Assembly (NCBI RefSeq): GCF_003634455.1
Contig: NZ_RBLC01000002.1
Coordinates: 310,001 to 374,000, forward strand
Origin: Flavobacterium endophyticum
GTDB taxonomy: Bacteria; Bacteroidota; Bacteroidia; Flavobacteriales; Flavobacteriaceae
Direction of reading: 5' to 3'
Length of the DNA: 64,000 nucleotides
The notes under the pieces were generated by a model. The model saw only the letters and a list, made by a program, of their open reading frames with translations. It was not told the DNA's origin and did no database searches. Position 1 is the stretch's first letter. Every line of letters begins with the position of its first letter. A program made the position numbers and the translations under genes. Below are positions 10,216 to 19,975 of the stretch, piece after piece.

Positions 10216-13200
10216 TTATTTTTTAATCACCTTAATTGTCTTAACTTGATTATCGACAGCCACTTTTACTAAATAAGTTCCGCCAGCTAAGCTTGACATA
10301 TCAACAGAAGCATCGGTAGCTCCAATTGTTTTTGTAAGTACTTGTTGTCCTAATAAATTGAAGACAGACACGTTTGAAATTTCTTGTGTGTATGACAAGT
10401 TCAATACATCTACAACAGGGTTAGGATAAGCTCTGAAGTCTGTATCATCAAATGAAGGAGCACTTAATGAAGCATCGTAAGCAGAAATTTTAAAGGTTCC
10501 GAACGTATCGTTGCCATATTCCCAAACACTTGCATACAATACTTCTCCAGGAGTTCTTCCGCTTAAAACAATTTTAGAGAAATTCCCGTCAGTACTATCA
10601 TCATCATCACATTCAACTAAAGTCAAAGCAGCGCAAGTTCCACTATACACAGCTAAACCAGTATCTGCGATCACGCCTCCAGTATTGCTATTTGTTTCGA
10701 TAGTTATACTTCCTGAAGCCGGAACAGTAATTTGGTACCAAACATCACCGCCTGAAAAACTAGCACAGCCAGGAGCAGGAGGATTTGAATTTGTTGCTGA
10801 TACGTTTGTTCCAATTACCGGATTCGTTGCGAACAATTCACCTGGAGTCAATACCACAGCACTAGCACAGTTATCGTTAGCAGGTGGCGGTGCTGGTGTT
10901 CCAACACAAACTGTAAACGATGTTGTTGTAGTCAAAGCATAAGAATAAATTCTAAAGAAATAGGTATTTCCAACTGTCAGACCTGTTAAGTTTACTGGCG
11001 AGTTTGGAGAATCTTGACAAACTATTGAAGTCCCTCCACAAGAATCAAATACTTGTGTAACGATATCAGCAGTACCACTTCCTGTTACATTTGCAGTTAT
11101 GATGCTGTGAGCTGTTCCAGTGGCAACAAATTTATACCAAACATCATCATCTGGGTTACCAAAACAAGTACCTACACTTTGGCTTTGTGTTGCGCCAACT
11201 GTAGTTCCACTAACTGGTGATGTACAAGTTAGGGTAGCACCCGGAGTTAACAATACTGCATTAGCACAGTCATCATTTGCAGGTGGCGCAGGCGGAGTTC
11301 CAACACATAAAGTGAAAGCAGAAGTCGCAATTGGACTTGCTGAACTTGTGAAAACTCTAGCATAATAAAGCGTCCCAACTGTCAAGTTTGCAAAGTTTTG
11401 AACATTTCCTTCTTGACAAGATCCTGTTACTTCAACAAGAGCTCCAGGAGTTCCAGTGTATAATGCAGTTGCCATTACAGCACCAGTTGCAGTTCCAGTA
11501 AATGTAAATCTAGCACGAACATCAGTTGCAGTAAATGTATACCACACATCGTCATTAAATCCAGTAGCATTACAAGCCGGAGCTGGCACAGCCGAAGCGG
11601 TTGCAGAAATCGTAGTTCCTGCTTGTGTCGCCGTACATGTTAAAGCTGGGTTAACCGTCAAGTTAACTGCTCCTGTAGGCTCATTATTTGCTGGAGCTGC
11701 AGCAGCAGCTGAACTACCGATACAAACATCGAAAGTAGTTGAAGCATCAGTTGCTGTTCCATAACTAAAGATTCTTACATAGTAAGTCGTACCAGGCGTT
11801 AATCCTGTATATGTAGAACTATTAGGATCGCTAACATTCAAGCTTACTAAACCATTGCAAGTTCCAACCATAAGCTCGTGTACCAAATCTGTCGGAGTTC
11901 CGCCAACATTTGACAAAGCGATAGTATGAGATCCTGTAGTCGCTACGAAAGAGTACCATACGTCATCATTTGGAAGACCTGCTCCATTATCTGGCACACC
12001 AGAATCTGTAGCAGACTGTAAAGTACCTGAAGTTTTTACACCACAAGCCAAATCAGCATTCACTGTCAAAGCAATAGCTCCGCTACAGTTGTCATTTGCT
12101 GGAGGTCCAGGGAAAGTACCAACGCAAAGATCAAAAGTTGTAGTGTTTGTCATTGCTGCCGCAGCAACACTGAAAACTCTTACATAATATGTGCTTCCAG
12201 GGATTAATCCAGTTACTGTGCTTGTGTTAGGATCGCTGACAACTAAAGAAATCAGACCGCCACCACAAGTTCCATCTAGTACTTCATGTACTATATCAGT
12301 TGGAGTTCCTGCCACATTTGAGATAGCAATTCTATGAGACGTTGCAGTTGCAACAAATTTATACCAAACATCATCATCAGGAACACCAGCACCATTGTCG
12401 CCTTCACCTGAATTTGTAGCGGATTGCAAAGTACCTGAAGTTTTTACGCCACAAGCTAAATCAGCATTTACTGTCAAAGTAACTGCCGCGAAACAATCAT
12501 CATTTGCAGGAGCTGGAGGGAAAGTTCCAACACAAAGGTCAAATGTTGTTGTAGCTCCAGTTGCAGCTGCAAGACTAAATACTCTTACATAATAAGTATT
12601 TCCTGGTGTTAGACCCGTTACTGTACTTGTATTTGGATCGCTAATGTTTAGGCTAAACAAACCACCACCGCAAGTTCCTTCCAATACTTCATGTACTAAA
12701 TCTGTAGGAGTTCCTGCAACATTAGAAATTGTAAATTGGTGCGCTGTTGCTGTAGCAACAAACTTATACCAAACATCATCATTAGGCACACCTGCACCGT
12801 TATCACCTTCACCAGAATCTGTAGCTCCCAGTAATGTACCTGAAGTTTTAACACCACACAATAAATTAGGATTTACAGTCAAGACAACAGCATTTGTACA
12901 GTCGTCATTAGCTGGTGGGTTTGGAAGTGTTTTAAAGCTTTTTGTCGTCCAAAGGCTGAACTCTGAACCGCAATTATTTCTAACGTGGAAATAATAAGTA
13001 GTATTTCCATTTAAAGAAGCAGCATTATATGGCGCTGCAGCAATCGTAGTACCTGCACCTGTAGGGCTAGTCGCCACTTGGTCAAGAACATATTCATATC
13101 CTGTAGAGCCTGTAACAGCATCCCAAGTAATAGTTGCTGCTGCATTTGTTATGCCAGAAGCCACTACGTTAACAGGAGCTTCACAGCTTGGAATAGCTTC

Positions 13201-14640
13201 AACCAAGAAGTTATCTACATAAAAATTATAATCAGGAGTATCATCAAGAGGCCCATCTGTTGCATAAAAAGCAAACTTAGTAGTAGGACTCACGTAAGTA
13301 GCAAGATTTGCAGTATATACAGTTCCTAGATTTGAAGGAGAGTTAGTAGAATCCCAAGTATTCAGTATGGTCCAAGTTGTTCCATTATCTTGAGATACCA
13401 AGAAAACAACTTTATCATCTGATACAATTTCTGCTGGTCCTGAACCTGTAAAGGCTGTTACACCAACATCAAACTTAACTCTATATCCTCCAGCACTCAT
13501 ATTGATAGGAGGAGAAATCAACCATCCTTTTCTGTTAAGGCTATATAAGTTAACTCTAGCAGCACCAGTAGTTCCGTTATTTAAGAATCCGTCTGCTACC
13601 CAGATACCCGCTGCAGTACCGATCGGTCCTGTTGTAGGATCCCCATCGCCAGCTGTACTCCAACATGTCGGAACGAAAGTCGTAAAATCTTGAAGGTACG
13701 AAGGAACATTTGTACCACATGCTGTCGTAAATGTAGTTGCAACCCATGTACTCTTGTCGCCAGTTCCGCAGTTTGATCTTACCCAAACATAATGTTGCGT
13801 AGCTGAAGGCAATCCTGTAAAGCTTTTAGTAGTAACACCTGCAAGTACAGAACCTGTTGGTGTTGCCGAAGGTAATGGCGTAGTAGCAGAAGTACTTAAA
13901 TAGTACTCATAACCTTCTGCAGGAGCTATCGTAGGAGCAGTCCAGTTTATAGTGGCTCCGCTTGTTGTAACAGCAGTTGAGCTCAAGGCTGTCGGCACAT
14001 TACATGAAACATTGTAATCAAAACCAATAAGCGGTCTTCTATAATCAGAAGATCCTAAACTTGCTGGCAATGTACCCGAAGTATTGTTAGAATATTTCGT
14101 GGTATTCGAATTACCCGTATTAATACATGGGCTTTGGAATTCATAACTCCATGTAATTGTCGTACTTGCCGTTGAATTTGTATATTCCATCAAAACGGCT
14201 AGGTTTTGCGCCCCTGTGTATGTAAAGTTATTGGTAAAAACAAAACTTTTCCAGCCAGCAGACGAACCACTAGCTGTAGCAGGGTTAGAATCATAAACCA
14301 AAGTAGCTCCGGTGATAGCTGTCGCCCAATCTAATGCTCCAGTTCCCCAGTCTGTGCTGGAAGTTTCTTTCAAATAGATTTTGAAATTCGGAGTCCCAGC
14401 CATAGTTCCAGTACCAGTAACTCTCTCAAAATAGGCAGAGTTAAGAACCTGACCCGCAATTCCAGTCAATTGGGAAGCTGGATAGATTACGGCAGTACGG
14501 TTCGTGGAATTCACCGCAGACGTACTGTTCATGGGCCCATAAGTATTGGACCCGAGATCTAGACATGATGCTACCGACCAGACCTGTCCATAGGACAGAA
14601 AGCCGACAAATAGCATCAGCAATAACGTAATTTTTTTCAT
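10216..14640 (-). CDS. giant T9SS-sorted repeat protein, six PPC-like repeats
   Basis: A 1474-residue exported protein. It has a signal peptide (MKKITLLLMLFVGFLSYGQ), an N-terminal jelly-roll-like region, and a fibronectin type III domain (CNVPTALSSTAVTTSGATINW, about 212-306). A MAM-like jelly roll and a second FN3 domain (CEAPVNVVASGITNAAATITW) follow. Then come six tandem domains of about 130-140 residues, each opening PAND or PANN and most carrying DDVWYKFVA and TPGNTYYVRVFS. The C-terminus (FRAYPNPVVDVLNLSY ... AGGTYLVKVAVDNQVKTIKVIKK) is a type A T9SS sorting domain almost identical to that of the paralogue at 6921-9920. Repeats 1-3 are most alike, which suggests recent internal duplication. 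No enzymatic motif was seen; it is probably an adhesin or matrix protein. Confidence 0.9.
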   Translation of the reverse strand: MKKITLLLMLFVGFLSYGQVWSVASCLDLGSNTYGPMNSTSAVNSTNRTAVIYPASQLTGIAGQVLNSAYFERVTGTGTMAGTPNFKIYLKETSSTDWGTGALDWATAITGATLVYDSNPATASGSSAGWKSFVFTNNFTYTGAQNLAVLMEYTNSTASTTITWSYEFQSPCINTGNSNTTKYSNNTSGTLPASLGSSDYRRPLIGFDYNVSCNVPTALSSTAVTTSGATINWTAPTIAPAEGYEYYLSTSATTPLPSATPTGSVLAGVTTKSFTGLPSATQHYVWVRSNCGTGDKSTWVATTFTTACGTNVPSYLQDFTTFVPTCWSTAGDGDPTTGPIGTAAGIWVADGFLNNGTTGAARVNLYSLNRKGWLISPPINMSAGGYRVKFDVGVTAFTGSGPAEIVSDDKVVFLVSQDNGTTWTILNTWDSTNSPSNLGTVYTANLATYVSPTTKFAFYATDGPLDDTPDYNFYVDNFLVEAIPSCEAPVNVVASGITNAAATITWDAVTGSTGYEYVLDQVATSPTGAGTTIAAAPYNAASLNGNTTYYFHVRNNCGSEFSLWTTKSFKTLPNPPANDDCTNAVVLTVNPNLLCGVKTSGTLLGATDSGEGDNGAGVPNDDVWYKFVATATAHQFTISNVAGTPTDLVHEVLEGTCGGGLFSLNISDPNTSTVTGLTPGNTYYVRVFSLAAATGATTTFDLCVGTFPPAPANDDCFAAVTLTVNADLACGVKTSGTLQSATNSGEGDNGAGVPDDDVWYKFVATATSHRIAISNVAGTPTDIVHEVLDGTCGGGLISLVVSDPNTSTVTGLIPGSTYYVRVFSVAAAAMTNTTTFDLCVGTFPGPPANDNCSGAIALTVNADLACGVKTSGTLQSATDSGVPDNGAGLPNDDVWYSFVATTGSHTIALSNVGGTPTDLVHELMVGTCNGLVSLNVSDPNSSTYTGLTPGTTYYVRIFSYGTATDASTTFDVCIGSSAAAAAPANNEPTGAVNLTVNPALTCTATQAGTTISATASAVPAPACNATGFNDDVWYTFTATDVRARFTFTGTATGAVMATALYTGTPGALVEVTGSCQEGNVQNFANLTVGTLYYARVFTSSASPIATSAFTLCVGTPPAPPANDDCANAVLLTPGATLTCTSPVSGTTVGATQSQSVGTCFGNPDDDVWYKFVATGTAHSIITANVTGSGTADIVTQVFDSCGGTSIVCQDSPNSPVNLTGLTVGNTYFFRIYSYALTTTTSFTVCVGTPAPPPANDNCASAVVLTPGELFATNPVIGTNVSATNSNPPAPGCASFSGGDVWYQITVPASGSITIETNSNTGGVIADTGLAVYSGTCAALTLVECDDDDSTDGNFSKIVLSGRTPGEVLYASVWEYGNDTFGTFKISAYDASLSAPSFDDTDFRAYPNPVVDVLNLSYTQEISNVSVFNLLGQQVLTKTIGATDASVDMSSLAGGTYLVKVAVDNQVKTIKVIKK

Positions 14641-14764
14641 AAAAAAGTATAAATTGATTAACAGACCGCTAAAATACTAATTTTAATAAACTAAAAAGTT
14701 AAAATTGAAAAGTTAGACATAAAAAGCAGGAATTTAAACATAACGTTAAGCCTATATTATGCAA

Positions 14765-14786
14765 AAAGCCCGCATCTACGCGGGCT
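14765..14786 (-). terminator. hairpin terminator after fabV
   Basis: AAGCCCGC pairs with GCGGGCTT around a 6 nt loop. On the minus strand it ends GGGCTTTTTGC, 48 bp past the fabV stop. Confidence 0.85.
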
Positions 14787-14833
14787 TAACATTTTCTTCC
14801 TTATTTATTAGAAAGTTATAAACAGCTATAAAA

Positions 14834-16027
14834 CTATGATTTTATGCTATCAATACCTACCATTTCGTTTGCATCTGCTGCATAATCAACTCCTTGTACT
14901 TCGAAGCCGAAAAGGTGATAGAAATCTTTTCTATATCCTTCCAAATCTCCAATCTCAGCAAGGTTTTCTGTTGTAGCTTTTGTCCATAATGCGGCTACTT
15001 TTTCTTGGATATCATCACGCATTTCCCAATCGTCAATTCGGATTCTTCCTTTTTCATCAGTCGGGATTTCTCCTCCTGAGTACAATCTTTCTTGGTATAA
15101 TCTTTGAATTTGCTCGATAGTTCCTTCATGTACGCCTTCTTCTTTCATTACTTTGTAAAGCAACGAAATGTATAATGGAATAACAGGAATAGCGGAGCTT
15201 GCTTGCGTAACCAAAGCTTTGTTTACAGAAACATAGGCTTTTCCTCCAATATCTTTCAGGCTGTCTGTAATCGAAAATGCTGTCGCTTCTAGATGGTCTT
15301 TTGCACGTCCGATAGTTCCTTTTCTGTATACGGCTTCTGTCAACGATGGCCCGATATAAGAATAGGCAACTGTCATCGCTCCTGGAGCCAAAACATTTGC
15401 TTTTTTCAAGGCATCAATCCACATAGACCAATCTTCGCCGCCCATTACGGCAACTGTATTTTCAATATCGTCTTCTTTGCTTGGCTCTATCGAAATTTCT
15501 GAAACTTTTCCTGTATGGAAATCTACTGTCTTATTTGAAAAGGTATTTCCGATTGGCTTTAAAACCGAACGGTGCGTGATTCCTGTAACCGGATTAGTTC
15601 TTACTGGTGAAGCTAGACTGTAGATTACCAAGTCTACCTGGCCTAAATCTGCTTTTATCAAATCAATGGTTTGGTCTTTCACTTCATTCGAGAAGGCATC
15701 TCCATTTATGCTTTTTGCATAAAGACCCACTTTGTGCGCTTCTGCTTCAAAAGCAGCCGAATTGTACCAGCCTGGCGAAGCTGTTTTTCCTTCTAATGGT
15801 GGTTTTTCAAAGAAAATTCCAATAGTAGCAGCATCAGAACCAAAAGCGCTCGTAATCCTAGAAGCCAAACCAAATCCTGTAGAAGCACCAATCACTAGGA
15901 CTTTTTTGGCGCCTTCAATTTTTCCTTTTGACTTTACGTATTCAATCTGATTTTTAACATTTTGCTCGGCACCTTTTGGATGTGCAGTCAAGCAAATAAA
16001 TCCTCTCATTCTTGGTTCTATGATCAT
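14834..16027 (-). CDS. fabV: FabV-type enoyl-ACP / trans-2-enoyl-CoA reductase
   Basis: FabV reduces the trans-2 double bond of enoyl-ACP (or enoyl-CoA) with NADH, the final step of each fatty-acid elongation cycle. The 397-residue length is typical of FabV and much longer than FabI. The N-terminus MIIEPRMRGFICLTAHP is diagnostic. The dinucleotide-binding motif is GASTGFGLASR (about 47-57). The catalytic Tyr-x8-Lys pair is in the segment EAVYRKGTIGRAKDH near 235-244. It is transcribed alone from a promoter inside the end of recN and has its own terminator. Confidence 0.96.
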   Translation of the reverse strand: MIIEPRMRGFICLTAHPKGAEQNVKNQIEYVKSKGKIEGAKKVLVIGASTGFGLASRITSAFGSDAATIGIFFEKPPLEGKTASPGWYNSAAFEAEAHKVGLYAKSINGDAFSNEVKDQTIDLIKADLGQVDLVIYSLASPVRTNPVTGITHRSVLKPIGNTFSNKTVDFHTGKVSEISIEPSKEDDIENTVAVMGGEDWSMWIDALKKANVLAPGAMTVAYSYIGPSLTEAVYRKGTIGRAKDHLEATAFSITDSLKDIGGKAYVSVNKALVTQASSAIPVIPLYISLLYKVMKEEGVHEGTIEQIQRLYQERLYSGGEIPTDEKGRIRIDDWEMRDDIQEKVAALWTKATTENLAEIGDLEGYRKDFYHLFGFEVQGVDYAADANEMVGIDSIKS

Positions 16028-16077
16028 AAAAATTTATATATTCGATTAAAAATTATAAAACTAGCGTTCCGCAATGG

Positions 16078-16085
16078 CAAATATA
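16078..16085 (-). promoter_or_regulatory. fabV promoter -7 element
   Basis: The minus strand reads TATATTTG here, matching TAnnTTTG. A TTG (-33) lies 20 bp upstream (plus-strand CAA at 16106-16108), inside the recN coding end. The spacing fits the Bacteroidota sigma-A promoter, so fabV is probably transcribed independently of recN. The leader would be about 45 nt. Confidence 0.7.
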
Positions 16086-16096
16086 CCTTTGTTTTT

Positions 16097-17749
16097 TTAG
16101 TTCAGCAAGGCCTTGGCGTGATTTATGGCGGAGTCGGAAATGTCTTTTCCCGAAAGCATTTGCGCAATCTCGACAATCCTTTCTTCGCTTGAGAGCAGCT
16201 TAAGTTCGGATTGCGTCTGCTCCCCTACTGTCGACTTGAATACTTTGAAATGCGAGTTGCCTTTGGCAGCAATCTGCGGCAAATGCGTAATAGCAAAGAC
16301 TTGCATCGTCTTGCTCATTTCTTTCATGATTTCTCCCATCTTATGGGCTATTTCTCCTGAAACTCCAGTATCAATTTCATCAAAAATGATGGTCGGCAGT
16401 TTCTGATACTGTGCCAAAATTGATTTTACGGCCAGCATAATTCTTGACAATTCTCCGCCTGAAGCTGTTTTTTTCAACAAGCCAAAGTCAGAACCTTTAT
16501 TTGCGGCAAACAAAAATTGCAGATTGTCTTTTCCGTTGGCATGATAGCTTTCTGATAAAGTAGCTTCAATCTGGAAGCGAACATTTGGCATCCCTAAAAG
16601 CTCTAAAATAGCAATCAGTTTTTCGGTAAGCACTGGAATTGCTTTTTGTCTTTTTTCGTTTATAGTTTTAGCGATAGCATCCAATTGAGCTTCGCTTTCC
16701 GTAATTTCTTTTTCTCCTGTTTCGATTTCTGCTTGCAGGCTGTCTACAGAAATAACTTTTTCATCAAGGCTGTTCTGGATTTCCAGCAATTCATCAATTG
16801 TCTTGACTTGGTGTTTTTGCTGCAGGTTGTAAATGGTCTGCAGTTTTTGATTGACCAAATCCAATTGTTCTGGATCATTCATCAAAGATTCGGCAATTTG
16901 GTTCAATTCGGAAACAATATCGTCAAATTCGATGGAAACGCTAGTTACTCTTTCAGACAACGAGTTATAATCCGGTGAAAAGGCGGCAATTTTTTGAAGG
17001 GCCGCTTTTATTTCTTTCAGATTGTGAAGTACGCCGAACTGCTCTTCTTCTGCGATTGAAAGCGAGCGATCTAGATTTTCCTTGATTAATTCGACATTGT
17101 TCAACTGCTCAAAAGTACTTTCTAGCTCTTCTTGTTCGCCTAATTTTAATTTAGCAGCAAGCAATTCTTCTAAAAGAAAAGAATTATAATCTTGTTCTTT
17201 TGAAGCGTCTTGCAACTTAGATTTCAGCGCAGACAGATTACTTTTTAGGTTTTTATATTTTTTTAATAGCGCTTTATATTCGGCTATTTCTTTTGTATTT
17301 CCGGCAATGGAATCAATAATATCGAACTGGAAGTTTTCTTCGGAAAGTTCTTGTGTCTGATGTTGCGAATGGATATCGATCAGAAATTCGCCCAACTCTT
17401 GAAGTTCTTGAAGGTTTACAGGACTGTCATTGACAAAGGCTCTTGATTTTCCTGAAGGAAGTATTTCTCTCCTGATAATGGTTTGCTTTTCAAAATCCAG
17501 ATCGTTGGCTTCAAAAAAGGGTTCGAGGTTATAGCGTGCTATTTCAAATTGCGCTTCGATGACGCATTTTTCTTCTTTATTTTTTAAGGAGCTCAAGTCC
17601 GCTCTTTTTCCCAAAACTAAGCCTAAAGCTCCTAATAAGATCGATTTTCCGGCTCCTGTCTCTCCTGTAATGATAGAGAAATTCTCAGAAAAGTCAATAT
17701 CAAGCTTTTCGATAAGGGCAAAATTCTTTATGGATAGTGATGTCAGCAA
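16097..17749 (-). CDS. recN: DNA repair protein RecN
   Basis: RecN is an SMC-like ATPase that tethers DNA ends during double-strand break repair. The N-terminal half carries Walker A GETGAGKSILLGALG, the middle is a long coiled coil interrupted by a hinge, and the C-terminal half has the ABC signature (SGGELSRIMLA) and Walker B TIIFDEIDTGVSGE. I place the start at the TTG at 17747-17749 (MLTSLSIKNFALIEKL), the usual family N-terminus, giving 550 residues. The longer frame also starts with a TTG (17825-17827), and that codon sits inside a perfect hairpin, so it is less likely. The gene is downstream of the PorD-like gene. The start is uncertain; the identity is not. Confidence 0.93.
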   Translation of the reverse strand: MLTSLSIKNFALIEKLDIDFSENFSIITGETGAGKSILLGALGLVLGKRADLSSLKNKEEKCVIEAQFEIARYNLEPFFEANDLDFEKQTIIRREILPSGKSRAFVNDSPVNLQELQELGEFLIDIHSQHQTQELSEENFQFDIIDSIAGNTKEIAEYKALLKKYKNLKSNLSALKSKLQDASKEQDYNSFLLEELLAAKLKLGEQEELESTFEQLNNVELIKENLDRSLSIAEEEQFGVLHNLKEIKAALQKIAAFSPDYNSLSERVTSVSIEFDDIVSELNQIAESLMNDPEQLDLVNQKLQTIYNLQQKHQVKTIDELLEIQNSLDEKVISVDSLQAEIETGEKEITESEAQLDAIAKTINEKRQKAIPVLTEKLIAILELLGMPNVRFQIEATLSESYHANGKDNLQFLFAANKGSDFGLLKKTASGGELSRIMLAVKSILAQYQKLPTIIFDEIDTGVSGEIAHKMGEIMKEMSKTMQVFAITHLPQIAAKGNSHFKVFKSTVGEQTQSELKLLSSEERIVEIAQMLSGKDISDSAINHAKALLN

Positions 17750-17816
17750 TGCCTTTAAATTTAGAAATGATGTTAAAAATTTGCACCGTCGCCTAGCCCA
17801 GATAGAAGTGGAAATC

Positions 17817-17847
17817 CTTTTTAGCAAAAGGTACTTTTGCTAAAAAG
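17817..17847. repeat. perfect 14-bp inverted repeat between porD-like gene and recN
   Basis: CTTTTTAGCAAAAG and CTTTTGCTAAAAAG are exact complements separated by 3 nt. The hairpin stands in the 132 bp gap between the PorD-like stop and the preferred recN start. Its U-rich stretch lies inside the stem instead of after it, so it is not a textbook terminator; it may attenuate transcription into recN or bind a protein. Confidence 0.75.
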
Positions 17848-17881
17848 ATTGGAACGGATAGCTGGTTAAAGCTTCAAAAAA

Positions 17882-18766
17882 TTAAAATCGGATTCCGCCC
17901 CACTTGCTTGAATTTAGAGGAGAAATCCTGTTGAGGTTTTCAACTAAATCTGCTATCCCTATGGAAGGCCCACCTGTATAAATCGAAACAATTTCATCTG
18001 ATTTTGCATCAAAAAATACGCGGGTCAGTAATGCATTTGGTCGAAGCTCATAAATTTGAGCTAGTGTTTTTATAGAATTTTTGATGTTTTCTTTTCCTTT
18101 TTTTAGGTCGTCGCTCATCACGTCAATTCCGGTTGAATGGTATTGGTAAAGCGCTTCTCTATACGGAGCAAATGTATTGGACATCAGGTCGTTGATCAAA
18201 AAGTATCTTGAGATATTACCGTCTGATTGGTTCCATCCTTTTGAACCGCCTTGTTGTGCCAAGATTGCAACATTTTGTGCCAGTTCAAAATACGGAGTTC
18301 CGCCTTTTGGCGAAAAAGAATCCGCATCCAGCCCCATGATGATATAGCTGTAAAAGGCAATAACCGACACTAAGTTAGAATCATAGCTATTTGGATTGAA
18401 AATAAGGTTTTCAAACTCTACATACCTGAAATTAAAATCTTTGTCGTTAAAGTTGAAAATCGGAGAAGAATACGTAGAATTAAATGCAGGACGCGATGAC
18501 TGCACCTGAATAGATGCCGAAAATTGGTCTGAACTATAGGCTGAAACGTTGATGAACATGGTCGATTCGATACGTTCATTTTCTCCAAAAGTCTGGTTTG
18601 TCCATCTTGTCTTGTTTACAAATTCGGTCAAGGAACGCTCCAGAGTTTTAAAAATCTGCGTATTGGCATTCGTAATCCTGTCGAAATTTATTTTTACGGT
18701 ACAGTTCAATTCTTGAGCCTGAACAGATCCGGCAACGAGCAACAAAAGAAATAATATCTTACGCAT
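17882..18766 (-). CDS. DUF4835 family protein, probable T9SS-associated PorD-like protein
   Basis: A 294-residue exported protein of the flavobacterial DUF4835 family, which is associated with type IX secretion (PorD-like). The signal peptide MRKILFLLLLVAGSVQA ends before QELNCTV, the usual mature N-terminus. The body has conserved family features such as NKTRWTNQ (about 51), FNFRYVEFENL (near 110) and ADSFSPKGGTPYF (near 150). No catalytic site is known. It overlaps the end of coaBC by 8 bp, so translation of the two is probably coupled. The presence of large T9SS cargo in the same window fits the assignment. The family assignment is from memory of its sequence features, and the exact T9SS role is uncertain. 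Confidence 0.8.
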   Translation of the reverse strand: MRKILFLLLLVAGSVQAQELNCTVKINFDRITNANTQIFKTLERSLTEFVNKTRWTNQTFGENERIESTMFINVSAYSSDQFSASIQVQSSRPAFNSTYSSPIFNFNDKDFNFRYVEFENLIFNPNSYDSNLVSVIAFYSYIIMGLDADSFSPKGGTPYFELAQNVAILAQQGGSKGWNQSDGNISRYFLINDLMSNTFAPYREALYQYHSTGIDVMSDDLKKGKENIKNSIKTLAQIYELRPNALLTRVFFDAKSDEIVSIYTGGPSIGIADLVENLNRISPLNSSKWGGIRF

Positions 18767-19970
18767 AAAAATGTTGTATTACTTTATTTAAAATATCTTC
18801 AGCCACGGCTTCTTTTGATTTAAGAGGCATCGGCTCGATGTTGAAATTCTTGTCTATAAAGGTAACTTTATTTGTCGATTTTCCAAAACCAGCTCCTTCA
18901 TCCTGCAATGAATTGAGAACAATCAAATCTAGGTTTTTTTTCTGGATTTTCTGCTTCGCATTTTCAATTTCATTTTCTGTTTCTAAAGCAAATCCTACCA
19001 GAAATTGTTTTTTCTTCAGCTTTCCTAAAGAAGCAAGAATATCTTGTGTTTTTTCTAGCTCGATTGTAAAAGCGTCTTCCGTCTTTTTTATTTTTTGTGA
19101 TGCAGGAAATTTAGGCCTATAATCCGCAACTGCCGCTGCCGCTATGGCTGCATCAACAGCATCAAAATAATCATGCGAAACATCATACATCTGCTGTGCC
19201 GAAGTCACGTTGATCTGCTGAATCTTGGAACTTTTAGGCTTCAAGTGCGTCGGTCCAGAAATCAAAATGACTTCTGCTCCTAAGCTGGCTGCTTGTTCTG
19301 CAATATCAAATCCCATCTTTCCAGAGGAATGGTTGCCTATAAAACGCACGGGGTCTATGGCTTCGTATGTAGGTCCGGCAGTAATTAGTATTTTTTTTCC
19401 TTTTAAAGGCAATTTGCTTTCGAGATCAGCTTCAAGAAAGGCAATAATATTTTCAGGTTCAGCCATTCTTCCTTCGCCTGAAAGTCCGCTGGCCAATTCG
19501 CCTGACTCGGCAGGAATAATTGTATTTCCGAATTGTTCTAATAATCTGAAACTCGCTAAAGTTGAAGGATGCTTATACATATCCAAGTCCATTGCAGGCG
19601 CAAAATAAACCGGGCATTTAGCAGAAAGGTAAGTCGCAATCAAAAGGTTATCACAGACACCATTAGCCATCTTAGATAACGTATTTGCAGTAGCGGGAGC
19701 AATAAGCATCAAATCGGCCCAAAGACCTAATTCGACATGATTGTTCCAGACAGCATTTTCGTCTTCTTCGTTGTAAAAAGTAGAATGTACCGGATTTTTA
19801 GAAAGCGTGGAAAGTGTGAGCGGTGTCACAAAATCCTTAGAAGCAGGCGTCATGACCACTTGGACATCGGCGCCTGCTTTTATGAATAATCTTACTAGCG
19901 AAGCTGTTTTATATGCGGCAATCCCACCGGAAACTCCCAGCACTATTTTTTTACCACTTAAAACAGACAT
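18759..19970 (-). CDS. coaBC: bifunctional phosphopantothenoylcysteine decarboxylase / phosphopantothenate-cysteine ligase
   Basis: CoaBC joins 4'-phosphopantothenate to cysteine with CTP and decarboxylates the product to 4'-phosphopantetheine, two successive steps of CoA synthesis. The N-terminal half is the FMN-dependent decarboxylase (GVSGGIAAYKTASL at 13-26; NHVELGLWADLMLIAPATANT; PAMDLDMY near 150). The C-terminal half is the ligase (KKILITAGPTYEAIDPVRFI near 190, then NHSSGKMGFDIA). The 403-residue length is normal for the fused enzyme. It starts 5 bp after the omega subunit gene and overlaps the PorD-like gene by 8 bp, so it is the middle gene of a bamD-omega-coaBC-porD operon. Confidence 0.97.
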   Translation of the reverse strand: MSVLSGKKIVLGVSGGIAAYKTASLVRLFIKAGADVQVVMTPASKDFVTPLTLSTLSKNPVHSTFYNEEDENAVWNNHVELGLWADLMLIAPATANTLSKMANGVCDNLLIATYLSAKCPVYFAPAMDLDMYKHPSTLASFRLLEQFGNTIIPAESGELASGLSGEGRMAEPENIIAFLEADLESKLPLKGKKILITAGPTYEAIDPVRFIGNHSSGKMGFDIAEQAASLGAEVILISGPTHLKPKSSKIQQINVTSAQQMYDVSHDYFDAVDAAIAAAAVADYRPKFPASQKIKKTEDAFTIELEKTQDILASLGKLKKKQFLVGFALETENEIENAKQKIQKKNLDLIVLNSLQDEGAGFGKSTNKVTFIDKNFNIEPMPLKSKEAVAEDILNKVIQHFYA

Positions 19971-19975
19971 CGTAA

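Noticed and set aside
10511..12994. Several plus-strand frames opposite the 1474-residue T9SS protein
   Set aside because: They recur at the same place in each domain repeat, as expected of shadows of a repeated coding sequence.
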